Shown here in pieces: positions 32,326 through 46,395 of a stretch of 64,000 bases of DNA. Source of the stretch: Cantharellus purpuraceus (lineage: Eukaryota; Basidiomycota; Agaricomycetes; Cantharellales; Hydnaceae); assembly GCA_025174535.1 (NCBI GenBank), contig JALBUN010000049.1, positions 434,001 through 498,000 of the forward strand. The letters run 5' to 3'. The translations under genes were made by a program, and so were the position numbers. The notes below the pieces were generated by a model. It saw only the letters and a list, made by a program, of their open reading frames with translations, searched no databases and had not been told where the DNA came from. The stretch's first letter is position 1, and each line of letters begins with the position of its first letter.

Positions 32326-33144
32326 TTATGAGATTTGGGATCTGAAGGTAGATGAATTGTCTTCAGTACCCACACTGTCATACAGTAAGCTGGTGAATGA
32401 AGGCTCCCGCCACAGTGCCACATGAACGAGTTCAAAGAACATAGCAGATGCGGCAAGTTGGCCAACTACAAAGTCGAGCGATCTCGCGATTCGATAACTG
32501 ATATATAGCCAAACCAGTAGTGGACATACCAAAAGATGTAAATGCAATCAGACGTGCCCCCTCCATTAACGCAGGCCAGATGAGCCTTCTGTCCTTGAAT
32601 ATTTTCACTTTCTCCATAGGCCTCACCAGACGTTTCGGTAGATCTGCTAGTCGTTGTATATGATGACCTTCTCGCATGATCCAGTCATTCTTGAAGCGCG
32701 TCTCGCGGATAACGCTGTATAGCTCCAATAGCGGGGAGTCTTTCCACCAAGCATGCTCATCGCTGTTCTCGACAATGGTAGATAGGGTATTATTATCTTC
32801 GTGAAGGCATGCCTCATGAAACCGCACATCGGCGTCGGCTTGAGCCAGAGAGATAGCGACGAGTGGGTTTCTACTTAACCTGCACCTCAGAGGCCATCGT
32901 TGTTTGCTCGACGATATATCTAGTGTCCGAACTACGCACCGACCACCTTTGAGGCTTGGAATTGACAATGCGGATGATAGAAGGGCGTGGACGACCGCAC
33001 GCAGCGTCACCGACACACTGCTAAGGGTAGATATGGCATTCCACGGCCAGGGGTACCATGCGAGGTGAAGTATTCGAGAAGGCACTCACGCACAAGACCT
33101 TCTACGATTTCCGACAGAATCTCACAGGGAAGGTCGATAAGCAT
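32326..33144 (-). CDS. F-box-like protein (substrate adaptor candidate), model uncertain
   Basis: The minus-strand ATG at 33142-33144 begins MLIDLPCEILSEIVEGL, which is an F-box helix (LPxEIxxxI). Such proteins bind Skp1 and bring targets to SCF ubiquitin ligases. A long open segment (33085-32432) follows in another frame, through ALSIPSLKGGRCVVRTLDISSS and RFKNDWIMREGHHIQRLADLPKR, then a third segment ending RSQIS and TAA at 32326. At least two introns of roughly 35-65 nt are needed to join these. I could not place their borders with a consistent phase, so an indel or a decayed gene remains possible. Small basidiomycete F-box genes are numerous and diverse. Confidence 0.55.
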
Positions 33145-33463
33145 GTCCAGAAGTCACGTGAGGACCACTGGTTCTGATTCTCTCGCCAAAAAATTAAGCA
33201 ACTCGATGTCGTGCGTGACTATCGAGTGCGGAGGTGAGAATCGGCGAGGTGAAGAACAGAGCTAAGTATTGGACATATTTATACTAATGGAGTGGATGTA
33301 GACTGAACAATGAGTGGGTGTGGTAAAGTAGGATAATAAGGGCGAGTGGATAACGGTGCTGTTGAACTGATCACGTGCCTCCTCTAGAGAACACGGACAA
33401 ATCTTTTGTCCGAATCAATATAGTAGTATACGCAAGGTAAGTATGTATGCCTTAAGAAATACT

Positions 33464-35434
33464 CTATACGACGAGGAATTCATCCACGCTCAGCGTGGTC
33501 TCCTGTGAGAACAATGCGTCCTCTCCATTGTCCACGCGAGTCACCTTGTTGATCTACACAACAAACGATGATCAGAGCCCAGTAAACTGGAGTCGAAATA
33601 AAACTTGACAGACCTCGAGGCCCATCATACTCCCTACGCCAACAAAGGAGACTTTGACTGGGAAGAATGCATCCGCCTCCTCTCCGCCAACACTAAACTC
33701 CATACTGCCAGATGTTTCGCCTGGCGTGCCGTCCTCACCCGGAGACGCTGAAACAAGGGGTATAGACCACTCCAGGGAATGAGAGGCTGGATTCAGCGAC
33801 CATTGACCACTGTAGTTCGGGGTCACCGTTGGATATGAGCCCGAGCTGCTGCGAGTTAGTAAATGCGCACGAGACCTGCTAAGAAGGTTCGACATACGGT
33901 AATGGAATAGAGATTACAACGTCATGAAGAGCGAGTTTGGTATTCTCAAGTTCGTATTCTATGTTCACCTCGCAAGTTCCATCGTTGGACGGCGTCGGCC
34001 AGATATTTACTGCATAGGTATATCTACTTTATAAGAAATCCTATCAAGCAGGGTATTACGCACTTGACAGGGGAACGAAGGTTTCATCTCGTCCTGCGTA
34101 TCGCCATTTGAGCACGCCTAGCGGTTGGCCGACGGGGAAGCCCCTGTTAGGATCTTTAAGAGCAACCACTCGATCTGCGGTATTGAATTTCCCAACATTG
34201 GGATGTTGCTTAAATTGCAAGTCATTGGCTGAAGACGGTGGTGTAGTAAGCCCAAGCCGAATACGCGCGAGTGAAGGGTCAGATATGCTCAAATTAAGAT
34301 CGCCTTTGAGCTCAAGTGACTTGAGACCGCCTTCACGTAAGAGAGACAGAGAAAGATGTTCCCGAATTTGTACATGAATGCTGTGATGTTACGCGTCAGT
34401 ATTGTCAGCATTCTGCTACCATGGGCTTACCTCTCTTGGACCACAGCTGGAAGATTGACTACCTTTTCAACAACAAGCTCTGCTGCGGACTGAGTGGTGG
34501 AAGCCACCAAAAGTTCTTCCGTAGCAGCCACATCCCCACCAAGGAGGTCGGCAAGATCAGCGCCTGTTTTTTTCTTGCTCCCCAACTTCATGCCCGACCC
34601 CTTGAAGGCAGGCGAACGAAGGGAAGACGGCGCAGGGCTCCCACTGCGCGAATTGTTGACGGCCGGAACAGGAATCTCAAAGCGAGGCACTGAAGAATAA
34701 CCGCTAGAGAGATAGGGGGGAGACTGGAAGCCAGAGTTAGAACCAGCACGTCTTTGTTGCTCCCGTCGCTGGATTTCGAGTTGTTTTGCGCGTCGCTTCA
34801 ACTCCTCCTTTGCTTCCGCTTCTTTGTTCTACAGTTTCATGCCGCATAAGAGACAGCGACAGCAAAGACACTGGTAAATGCTTACCCGCGAGATGATGTC
34901 CTGTATTTTCTCCTCATGACTTTCCATCTCCAACACACTTTTCACTTGCATAAGACTAATTTGTTCCCTCCAGCCAAGGCTCACGATTTCATCAAATGCG
35001 CCAAGCAGCTCAAACGCGTGCCTCGAAATCTCCCGTTCCTCCGCAGATCGACACAGGTCCGACACAACGCGAGCAAATAAGTGAAGAGTCTCGATGTCCT
35101 GGAGAATATTGGAGGCTTTGTTGGTGATAAGGAGAATATACAGCTCCTCTAAAGGTTGGTAGACATAGCGAACGTCATGTGTTTCTACAGAAGTATGCTG
35201 TGTATTGGCGGGAATGAGCTTAGGGAAGGAAGTGAGGAGAGATTCAATCCTTGAACGGGGCATCTCCAAAAATTGGCGGGAGAGGATAGCTGGACAGATG
35301 GAATTCATTAGCATTAGAACTATGAGATTGGTAACATACGTTTCCCCGCTTTTGTAACAATAGAGGCTGCTAGCACAACCTTTAGAACGCATTAGTATGG
35401 AAATTCCTGTCCAGTGAATGAAAATGCACACCAT
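33464..35434 (-). CDS. RET2: Coatomer subunit delta (delta-COP)
   Basis: Delta-COP is part of the COPI coat that buds vesicles for Golgi-to-ER and intra-Golgi transport. Eight exons (35434-35432, 35379-35340, 35289-34886, 34828-34431, 34380-34064, 34009-33898, 33848-33614, 33553-33464) sum to 1,599 nt, 532 residues, as expected. Visible: an adaptin-small-chain-like N-terminus (VVLAASIVTKAGKPILSRQF, RYVYQPLEELYILLITNK, NILQDIETLHLFARVV, AFDEIVSLG), a helical linker (MESHEEKIQDIISR..EELKRRAKQLEIQRREQ), and the C-terminal mu-homology domain (GGLKSLELKGDLNLSISD, KFNTADRVVALKDPNRGFPVGQ, VLKWRYAG, YSGQWSLNP, DEFLVV). The first coding exon is just the ATG, followed by an intron with branch site CTAAT. 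Confidence 0.93.
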
Positions 35435-37118
<1,684 letters not shown>

Positions 37119-37512
37119 TGGTTTACGCTCTTATTTCGCGCCGGCGTCGCCGGGAGATGGTGCTGATGTAGTTGAAGAGGAAATGGGTGACGAAAGATGT
37201 TATGGCCAGCATGCTGTATTCATGAAACAACATGCTTGAATGACATATGCAACGTGACCAGGCGTGATGAGCACGTGGCTGCAACGAGGTTGTCCCTTGT
37301 CGGTTCCTGGTATTCCAGAACACGATTAGATATGATTATGATTATGGGTCTGTATTAATTTTCATTTTGTATGTCGAAATCCAACGGCCATCAAACCAGT
37401 CGCCTTATGCGTTCAGCCTTAAAGCTTAAGGGTTTGAATGCCTTCACATTCTCTTGATACCTTCTCGCGCGTTTGACGTTTGCGCATCGCCCTCTGCGCT
37501 GTAATCAACCCA
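37119..37512. other. Intergenic stretch
   Basis: About 390 bp from the ubiquitin stop to the next start. It holds the ubiquitin 3' region and the promoter of the exonuclease-like gene. A short inverted repeat CGCCGGCG is at 37139-37146. Nothing else is supported. Confidence 0.4.
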
Positions 37513-39462
37513 ATGGCAGATTTCCAGCTTGTGGATCCGCAAGGATGGGAGTGGGATCTTCAATCAGCGAGTATAAGCCTTATGGTTCATTTATTATGAA
37601 AGTCTCACTGAGAGCCTAGGTATACTCAGCATACATGAACCATTTCCAACTTCATAACGTTCCCTGGTAACTTGAAGGTCTTTGGTACTTACTGCAAAAT
37701 CTGTTGATAACGTCGTATAGGTATGACCGTTCATGGGGGCACCTTTTTACGAGCTTTGAGGCCTTTCTTGCCTTTGGTTGGCCTGTGATCGTTATCACCG
37801 ATTCATCGACTGGTCGTGCGCATATCGTTACTCGCATGAATTCTGTTGGCGCGTTTTTGAAAATGATAAAGACAAGGTGAGTGTCTACGCCACAGGCAGA
37901 ATGTCACTGATGAATGTCCCGCAGATTCGGAGAAAGTCTACCCACGGTTAGCAACATGGTCTGTTGCATCTTTGACGTTATTATCGTGTTTCTGACTGAG
38001 ACACCGAATCATCCTTCAGCTCCGCATCACTCCCTTTGAAACGCATACTCGACACTTGCGAACAGTCTCAGGCTCTAATTCATATAAGAAAATTCACGGA
38101 ACTCTTTCTGCCTCCATCCTAGCTGCACAGAAACTCCGTGTCAGAATGGGAGAACTAAGATGGGTTCAAGAGTTATGGGAAAAGAGGGACAAAACGTTTT
38201 TGGCAGTTGACTTTGAATGGTCTGAGCGTAATACTAGAAGTTGCTTGGAGTGGGGATATGCTGCGGTGCGGTGCGGTCATTTGGATGCGTGAGTGCTTTA
38301 TAGCAATGGAGGAGCGCTGCTGATGACTGTGTACGTGCAGCATGGGCGTCTGGCCTCCTGTTCCGGCGATAAACTATAGGTGCTGATGCTTCCCACACCC
38401 TCAAAATGACGTTTGACTCAACGCCAGTCATAGAAAGGGCCATTTCATCGTCTCAGAGTACGTTGACAAAGTACATAATAAACAATGCCCAACGTTTCCG
38501 TGGGAAGTAAGTTGTGCTTATTTGTTTTTGCATCAGATCACTGATTATTTTTCTTTAGTACGCTGTCAGTTATTCTTGTTATATGTTCAACTTTTGGTTT
38601 AACAACGTTCAGTTTGGAGACAGTCAAGTAATTCCCAAAGCAAAAGTTGGCGAGATCTTGCAAGCCACGATTAGCAGCTTAGCCAGTCCTGATTCTGAGA
38701 CCCTCCCGAATCAACTTATTCTTGTTGCTCATGGTGTAGAAAGCGACTTTGACTGGTTAGCCGACCTAAAAGTTAGTGAGTATGCACTTCATTTTGACTT
38801 CTTTTCACCTTGACAACTTGCCCCAAGAACTACCAAATAATGTTTTAGTAATCGACACAGCAGCGTTCGAGCGTCGGCTTTTTGCCAATGGTCAGCGTGG
38901 AGCCATGATCGATACTCACACCAATAAGCCTCGCCAACCAGGAACAACCCTCTCGTTAAAGAACACCTTGCGGTCCCTTAATGCCGACCTAGGCTGCACA
39001 TGGCATTGCTCCGGAAACGATGCGTTTGGTACACTGCTAGCTCTGCAGCTTCTTCTTCAACCCAAGGACACTCAACTCCCCGTGGTTCGACCTGTCAAGC
39101 GTGGTAGGCACAACCTTGCACCAGGATATCTCACCCCAACCTCCTGGAGTCCTGGAGCTATCTCTCCCTCAAGACCCACAAGTGGACACGTCGAAGAATC
39201 TGAGGCACCTACATATAGTCGCTCGCCGCAGGGTAATGAGCGGGTCAGGAGCCCAGGACGTGGTATACGACAAGAACAACAAGTCCATGCCTGCTCATCC
39301 TTCATCAGAGACGGTACAAAGTCTACGACGGCCATCGAAGCAACTGACACGGAGGTGCAAGGGAGACTTCGCAGCGGAGGCTGTATCTCAAAAAGGAGTT
39401 CTCTCGTTCCGATGGAAGTGCCGAGACCGGGCGCGAACCGATTGAGTCACACTGCAAGTTGA
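37513..39462 (+). CDS. DEDD 3'-5' exonuclease-like protein, Gfd2/YDR514C family
   Basis: The protein starts probably at 37513 (MADFQLVDPQGWEWDLQSA) and continues with FTSFEAFLAFGWPVIVITD and VGAFLKMIKTRFGESLP. Exonuclease motif I is FLAVDFEW (about 38200), motif II VAHGVESDFDWL (about 38725), motif III HCSGNDAFGTLLALQLLL (about 39003). GHFIVSEYVDKVHN and FGDSQVIPKAKVGEIL are typical of this fungal family. About six short introns are visible, one of them 38776-38828 (GTGAGT..CCAAG) before LPNNVLVIDTAAFERRLF. A basic, Ser/Pro-rich tail runs to TGA at 39460-39462. In yeast Gfd2 is linked to mRNA export; the enzymatic role is not established. Borders of the first two introns are uncertain. Confidence 0.75.
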
Positions 39463-40003
39463 CCATAACGACAAGGCTAGATGGACATGGACCTAGAGGT
39501 TTGACGCGGACAAGTTTAGATAGACACGGACACGCTTTACGCCATCATTGTTTTGTTCTTTCTGCCGTGACTCTTCATTGTTGTGAGCCAGCTATTTCTC
39601 GCCTTTGTTAAACTCGTAATAATTCAGGCCACTTTGTATATGAAACGTATTCTGTCATACAATGGTACGGTGCCCCTACTATGTATGGAATACACTTTCC
39701 AGCGAGTTGTCAATTCCATGCTCCAGATCATTTGGGATTCAGTGGGATCAATAGCACGTAGCCTCAGGTTGAAGACTCGAGAACCAGTTGCAATTATGCA
39801 TCCTCATTAGTAAAAGATAAATGGTTCACGATAACCAACGGTTGAGATGATTGCATACAACCATCCTCGAGACAGATATGACCTGACACTCAAAACGACG
39901 TAGCAGCCCAGACACACAGCGCGAAAGCCCTCTGGCTAACACCCCACATACGGAACATGGCACAATCGAACATTACGTCGAAGTTGTCGTCTCCTTGATC
40001 AGC
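39463..40003. other. Convergent 3' intergenic region
   Basis: About 540 bp between two convergent genes, expected to hold both terminators. A frame at 39583-39810 has no motif. Nothing else is supported. Confidence 0.4.
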
Positions 40004-41813
40004 TTATGGCGAGGCTTCTCGCCACTCGCCGACAATCTCTTCAGAATAACGATCAACATCCTTGTCGCTTCCCATACCTTCCCAGACTTCCAAATCAGCC
40101 AAACTCCAATCAAGAGCTTGCGATGACGACGCTGTAGCTTGTTGGCGAGCACCTAGGCCAGGTTCGGACTCGTCCCAATCAAGTAAGTTGCGCAATTTCT
40201 TCACTTCATCCTCGCTTCGGAAAAGGCTTTCTAACTCCCCTTGGTCGAATAGCTCATCATCCTCAACTTCACTTTCACCTCCGCGTGATAACGCTAACTG
40301 TTGCAATCGGGAAAGCTTGAGATCTGGGGGAAACGTTGATGAAGTTAGAATCTGATTCTGCAACGAGTCAGAATGGTGAGAGTCTTCTGACATATCCGAC
40401 GAAAGAACGTCGGTGGAAAATGGGTGCGAAGGCGAGAGTAAAGAGAGAGAAGCAAGGTCCATCGGGCTTACAGGCGACCTGGCGGGACGGGAATGAAAAA
40501 GTCGAAGCGACCTTGATGGCTGGGATAAAGACGGCGCTTCCGAACGCTTGCGCTTCCGTCGTGGTGGTTGCGTCCGACTGTCTGAATCGCTCCCGGAATC
40601 ATTAGATTCCTCTGCGACTTCCAAAGCTACTGTGATCGGTTTCTCAGTTTCGCGACGTTTTTGAGCCCTCAAGATATCCTCGCGAAATTGAACTACGTCC
40701 TGGATTCCCGACGCAATCACGTCTCTTCGACTGATCTTTCGCCTTTTCGTCCCTAGTTTATTGTCGGGATGATCGGCGCTAGACAGCCATGGCACATCCG
40801 CCATCCAGTGTTCAAGAATCTTGAAAATGTCGCGATACCGTTCCATCACGAGGTCTTTCCTAGCTCCCGCCTTGGCGGCGAATTCCTTAGCTAAGATTGT
40901 GTATGAACGTAACGAAGAGCCTAACTGGCCTTCCAGTGCAACGATGAAAAGCGCACAAGCCATTGGACAAGACGAAGGGCCTGGAGTGATAAACCCGTCC
41001 AGATGGTTGAGAAGTATGGCGAGGGATGATGCTAGACGAAGTACAGATCCGGGTGGATGAGAACGTAGCATATCGATGAGCGAGGAGGGAAGCGGTGAAT
41101 CCGACGATGTCATAAGAGATATTAGATGAGAGTGAAGATGCGGTAATATGGACAAAGGATCAAAAGACGGGACTTGAAGACTCAATAGAGCGCATATTTG
41201 TGTAAAAACCCGACACAAAGCGTGTGGCGAGATGTCCATTAAAAACTAGATCAACACGCGTTAGGGAGCGGATGTAACGAAAGAAACGAAGGTATGCACA
41301 GCCAGTTGACTTATCATAATGCCCTTCTTATTCTCCCTGAGTACCACGACGATGCACGCTCCAGCGACAAGAATGGCCTTCTTCCCCCATCTATATTTCC
41401 CACGAGTTCTGGCTTGATCGAACAGTGTGCTTGCGCGAGCAGTGAGTCCCGAGTACGCTAGCTTGGTCAAGACACCCAGGATATATTGATGCATTGCGGT
41501 CTGGAAATCAGAGGGGAGTAAGGCTCGGTGCCAGTGTAACCAACCAGACACCGCTGAACTTACCGTGTTTCGTCTATCCCTGTCGTCCTTGCTGGACTGT
41601 CCCGCAAGTCCACCTCCCGCGTGTCGAAGACTCCGTAATGTTGTCGGGCCAAAATAAAGTGAGCTACCCGAAAGCTCCCCATCCCAGTCGTGCCTAAGAA
41701 TATCCTGAGTGGCAACGGTCCCACAAGTAGTACATATAATTGCTCGCGCATTCTCGTCGTACTCTGTGGTACCGCTGCAGTCGGGAACCCTGCAGCGGCC
41801 CATACTTATGAAA
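40004..41813 (-). CDS. TFIIB-family transcription factor, Brf-like (zinc ribbon plus cyclin fold)
   Basis: Three exons (41813-41564, 41500-41301, 41245-40004) sum to 1,692 nt, 563 residues. The N-terminus is a zinc ribbon (CRVPDCSG..YDENARAIICTTCGTV, with C at 4 positions) followed by a GSSLYFG turn as in Brf1. Next come cyclin-like helices (MHQYILGVLTKLAYSG..., KAILVAGACIVVVLREN, MISQLA) and a second repeat (LCRVFTQICALLSL). The C-terminal half is basic then acidic (PRRKRKRSE; VEDDELFDQGELESLF). Brf1 is the TFIIIB subunit that recruits Pol III; another TFIIB paralogue such as Rrn7 cannot be excluded. Introns are 63 and 55 nt. Confidence 0.7.
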
Positions 41814-42228
41814 GTAGAGAAGAGTGGCGCGTACAAGTTCGGCGCTAATTCCACCCAGCTCGCCGCTGATGTAATTGTCCAAGATGGAAATGCACCTCTC
41901 TGCTCTTGTGTGTTTGTCCCGACTAACCTCTCAAGCTTCCATGAAGAGTACATGAAACTGCTCTCCCCCTTGCTCAATGAGAAATTGGGGATCATGCCTT
42001 ATGAAAGGTTATCTGTAAAGGGACAACCCGGTGCACTATGGAGCAAGCATGAACCTCAGGGTGACCAGTGAAGGCTTGAAGCCAACAGTGGTGGTATGCC
42101 TGGAAGCAAGGCACATGTGGTCCTACTTCCCTACAGTGCATCAATTCCATACATATATAATGGCATGGTCTACATCGTTTCTCTAAACAAATCGCAGTTT
42201 TGAGTCTAGTCGTTCATGCATCATGGAT
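41814..42228. other. Short intergenic region upstream of the Brf-like gene
   Basis: About 415 bp between the ALG9 stop and the Brf-like start, both on the minus strand. It must hold the ALG9 3' end and the Brf-like promoter. An open plus-strand frame runs through it to 42071, but it overlaps the Brf-like gene antisense and shows no motif. Confidence 0.4.
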
Positions 42229-44615
42229 TCACCATGCGTGGCTCTCCCGTTCCGTGGCCCTTTGCTTTTGTCTTAATAGGCAGTATTCACCAAAGGTGTT
42301 TCTTTGCGACCAATACGGAAACGGGAGCCATAGCGTGCGCGTCAAGAGCGAGGAATGACGTGCATCAAGAAATGGTGCACAATAGACGCGGTCCCATGTC
42401 GAAGAATCAACGGAGTAACGCGGTTCGTGGGCTGATGATTGTGGATTGAGCGGGAAATCAGAGTCGATTAGATAGTCGCAAGTAGAGATGTCCACCTGCC
42501 GACCGTTCAGCACAAGACGCCAAGAGACGCGTGTAGATGAAAACCCACATAATGGCTATGTTCTTCCTTGTTCAAGTCATTCAGTCCCACAGGTACGTTC
42601 CTCGTCGCCTCACACTTCCAGAATCCCCCTTCGCCGGTACTAACATCAAAGTGCCGAGGTAACAGCCCTTCAAACTCACTCTTGATAAACTGAACGTCCA
42701 CTCCGTCGGGGATGAGATAGTGACCGGGAAACCTGTACCACTCCTTCCCCAAACAGAGCCTAAGCCCAAATTGCTTGATAGGCGACAGATCGATACGGGG
42801 CGCCGTGTCCTCATCGTTATTGCCGTCCACAACCTCTGGACTCTCAAGCAATCCCGTAACATTGAGGAGCCGGGGGAGTTCGTACGTTTCGAACTGGAAG
42901 GCAATGTGGAGTGGGGCGTGGTAGTAGTGGCCGAGAGCAAGAATTCGAGACACCGAGACGACGATGGAGGTCAAAACCACCAACAGAGTCGTATATCGAA
43001 ATATGGACGTGCGAGAAGCCTGAAAAAATTGACAGTCAGCAGCAGACATGTGTCGTCAACTAATGGAGTTGCCTTGTAAGGGGACCCTGTGATCTTGAGG
43101 AACGCCCTCTCCATCCAACCCCTAACGAAATATAGGCAGATTGCAGCATTTAGGCATATCAGCGGATATGCTGGATACATGAATCTCTCTTCCTTATGAG
43201 CCTGGGTCGTTAGAACACCGACCCACAGGTATAATGGCAACAGTCGCATGGCCATGATGACGACGGGTGAACTCTGATCGGGACCCCGTGCGGTCACGCC
43301 AAGTCTCTTGCGATCAATAAGATAAGTGATACACAAGGCAGGAAGCGAGAAAGAGGCGAGAAGGGTAATGATATTGAAGTTGAGTAAAAGATTGAGGATG
43401 TAGAAGTGCCACGGTTCCGAACCATACAAGTCGGGACCACGCTCGGCGCCTCCAAATATGTTGTATTTGACGATATTCCAAGGAACCACGACAGGCTTCC
43501 CGAATGCTACTGTATCGATCAGGACGACGGGGGCCTTACGAGTCTCGTCAGGCCATGCCAAAGATAATTAATGGACACAAACAAAAAGGGACGCAGCGGT
43601 CAAGCCGCTGACTACCAGCCTCTGAACCCGGCTATACTGCCAAACACCGTGAACAGTGGAAGGAACTCGGTCTGACCCATACACGAAGAGCTCTTCCAGC
43701 ACAAAAGGCACGGAGACCAGTAGGGAGAACGGCCAACCAACTATGGCACCTGTGGCGAAAAAGAAGGTCGCAAGGACAGTGCGCCGGGTGTCGAATTTGT
43801 TGGGCAACCGTATGGCGTACGAAAAGGCTAGTAGATTGGCGTACATTGCAAACGACGAGGGTAAGAAGGCTATCGGAAAAGTAAGTGACGCGCAGCTGAA
43901 GATGCAGGAAGCATCATGAAACATTCACCAGTCGATGCATTCCACATTCCAGCGCTGAAAGCCATCATAAAGAGCATGTAGCGACCAACACGGTCATTCA
44001 GGGTTTCCACAACGGCGCGATAGAACTTTGCTTCGCAGAAAGAGCTCACGACTGCCAGGAATATACGAACGGCAAAGAAGGATTGTCTCTATACAAATGA
44101 GCATGAGCAATGTAGTGCATCTTCGTTTGAATCAGCGAACCTTCTCCAGGTGAAGGAGACGAGGTGCCCACGCAGGCATAAGATGGAGAACGATATATGC
44201 CCAGCTTCGAATGGCATACTGCGGCGACACCTCCCATGTCTGAAATCCAACGCCTCTGTCCAGATAATGTAGAGGTTCCCAAAAATTGTACACTGTATGT
44301 TAGGTGCTCAAAATGTGCGCGGGAACGGGATTTCGGATGCCACGTTTACCTTCATCACAATCCTGGATATTGGAGTACATGGCAGCGCTAAATCTAAATA
44401 AGAGAATAATGCGGAATGCCAAAGACAAGCTTGGAGTCCATGGCGCTTTAGCTGTCCTGCATCACCCGCGATGAGAATCAGCTAAAAGTGACACGTATAA
44501 TGTTGTCTGACCTTCTCAACTGGTCCTGCAATACCCCCGTGTGTCGACGTTTTGCTGGGGTCTTTACAGCCTCTGGTTTCCTCAAGCGGAGGGTCTGAAC
44601 GTTGTTTGCAGCCAT
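42229..44615 (-). CDS. ALG9: ER alpha-1,2-mannosyltransferase ALG9
   Basis: ALG9 adds the seventh and ninth mannoses to the dolichol-linked oligosaccharide in the ER lumen. Eight exons (44615-44512, 44456-44350, 44292-44141, 44088-43929, 43869-43583, 43534-43073, 43019-42549, 42495-42229) sum to 2,010 nt, 669 residues. Visible: cytosolic start MAANNVQTLRLRKPEAV, the luminal acidic motif SNIQDCDE, YNFWEPLHYLDRG and GFQTWEVSPQYAIRSW of GT22, many membrane helices (IVGWPFSLLVSVPFVL; NFNIITLLASFSLPAL), the conserved QAHKEERFMYPAYPLI, and a C-terminal luminal domain (CLGKEWYRFPGHYLIP; CDYLIDSDFP). The sixth intron (43072-43020) appears to be GC-AG. Confidence 0.93.
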
Positions 44616-44774
44616 GGACTGCCTGGCAGAAATCACGTGAGCCTGACAAGTCACGCACGCGTCAGTGTCACGTGATGTGACCGTGTATCCAAAAGTCTCG
44701 TAATGTAGAAGCCACCTTATCAGTTTCCCACCGGGTGGCCCGGGTGGCCATAGCACCTGCTGCCCATTTTGCTC
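44616..44774. promoter_or_regulatory. Bidirectional promoter of ALG9 and the polysaccharide deacetylase
   Basis: Only 159 bp separate the two divergent ATG codons (44615 minus, 44775 plus). The interval has a palindromic E-box-like GTCACGTGA at 44666-44675 next to GTCACGC and GTGACCG repeats. Both genes must be controlled from here or from inside each other. Confidence 0.65.
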
Positions 44775-46395
44775 ATGACCAGAAAGATACTCATTGGATT
44801 CGGTGTCGACGTTGACGCTGTGGCGGGATGGTAATCGAAAATAATTATATGTAAAGCCGCGCGCTGAAGTGGGACCAGGCTGGGCTCCTATGGGGGAGAG
44901 GATTCCCCTGGTGATATCTCTCGGGTTAGTCTTGCACCTGCTGTGGTACCTGTATCCACCGTGCTTACCACAGGATGGACTGCAGGGAATGTTTGCCGGC
45001 GAAGTCGGCGTGCCTCGTCTTCTAAAGCTGTTTGCAAAGTACAATATCAAGACAACATGGTTTATCCCGGGTATATCTTGGTGTTTGCTAACATCAAGCA
45101 AGTGATGCTAATTAAATTATATAGGCCATAGCTTGGAGACCTTTCCAGAGCAAATGGCTGCTGTGCGGGATGCAGGGCATGAGATGTGAGTGGACGGTGT
45201 TGTACAAAAGTGCACTTGTTGATGGTTTGAAGAGGGCTCCACGGATATTCTCATGAGGTACGTTTGTCACGCTCCCTTGAGCCAACATCCTGCTTATGCA
45301 GAACCATAAGAACCCCACATCCATGACGCTTGCTCAACAGCAGGAGATCCTCGACCGCACATTCACGCTCCTCACAGATTTTTGTGGGGGAGTCTCCCCC
45401 AAGGGTAGCGTTGCGCCATGGTGGGAAACAAGTGCAGAAGGAACGAGGATTCTCCTCGAGAAAGGAGTAGAATACGGTTTGTGCCGCTGACACCTTGCAT
45501 TGCCTCATTTCTCAAATCTATGCGCGTTTCAGATCATTCAAACATGGCACACGACTGCCAGGTAACAAATCTCGATCAATAGCCACCAACTCATGCCCAC
45601 CTGATGAACTGTCAGGCATATTACCTCAGAGACGAGGACATCTGGCATAAGATTGACTATGAACAGAAAGCCGAGACGTGGATGAAACCGCTGACTCGTG
45701 GAAAGGAGACGGGGCTTGTCGAAATACCTGGAAACTGGTATCTGGATGATTTGCCTCCCCTGATGTGGGTCGACGGCGTTTCTACCCCGCGCGATGCTTG
45801 AGATACTTTTCTAGGTTCGTCAAGTCGTTTGGGAATTCACACGGATGGGTCAGGCCCCTGTGTTGCCATATTTATCCAGCTATTGATGCTATTATTAGGT
45901 GAGTACACGCGACGTCGAACAGCTTTGGAAGGACACGTTTACGTATTGCTACCGGTACGTTGTCTCATACAAGCGGGGCTGGTATGACTCTCTGACTTGC
46001 ACGGCTAGTGAGGAAGAAGGTTTAATCAGCTCCTTTGCACCCTACTACCTCATCCAGCTTACCAGATACGGACCGCTACAGATTTCATCTTTCCCATTAC
46101 GATCCATCCCGATGTCAGCGGGCAAGTACCTTTGCTTCTCTATACGTCCGGCATGAAAAGATAACGCACATTATTCAGTCGGCCGCATGTTCTGTTGATG
46201 CTGGTGAGTGTGGCTGCTGCTCACACTATGGATAGCTCGACCAATCACACGTTGCAGGAATCGTTTATTGAGTGGATCGACACGCACGAGGACGTCTGTT
46301 GGGTTCCCATGATTGAGATGAGTAGAGAGTTTAGGCGGAGGAACGAGGCGAAGCCAGGGGCTGTCATGCCAAAGGGATTCGTGTCCGAAGAATAG
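44775..46395 (+). CDS. Polysaccharide deacetylase (CE4/PgdA-PuuE-like)
   Basis: Removes N-acetyl groups from a glycan or, in some relatives, acts on small amides; substrate not determinable here. Fourteen exons (44775-44830, 44879-44924, 44986-45070, 45125-45185, 45233-45257, 45302-45476, 45533-45561, 45616-45764, 45815-45848, 45899-45954, 46009-46019, 46082-46121, 46179-46203, 46258-46395) sum to 930 nt, 309 residues. NodB motifs: [39 protein letters not shown], the metal-binding HGYSHENH, SVAPWW, and IHPDVSG. There is no signal peptide, so it is probably cytosolic. One exon is only 11 nt and one intron (46122-46178) begins GCAAGT. Confidence 0.9.

Noticed and set aside
33464..35434. First reading as a GGA/adaptin-ear protein
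   Set aside because: The full exon chain matches delta-COP from N-terminus to C-terminal mu-homology domain; there is no VHS or GAT domain.
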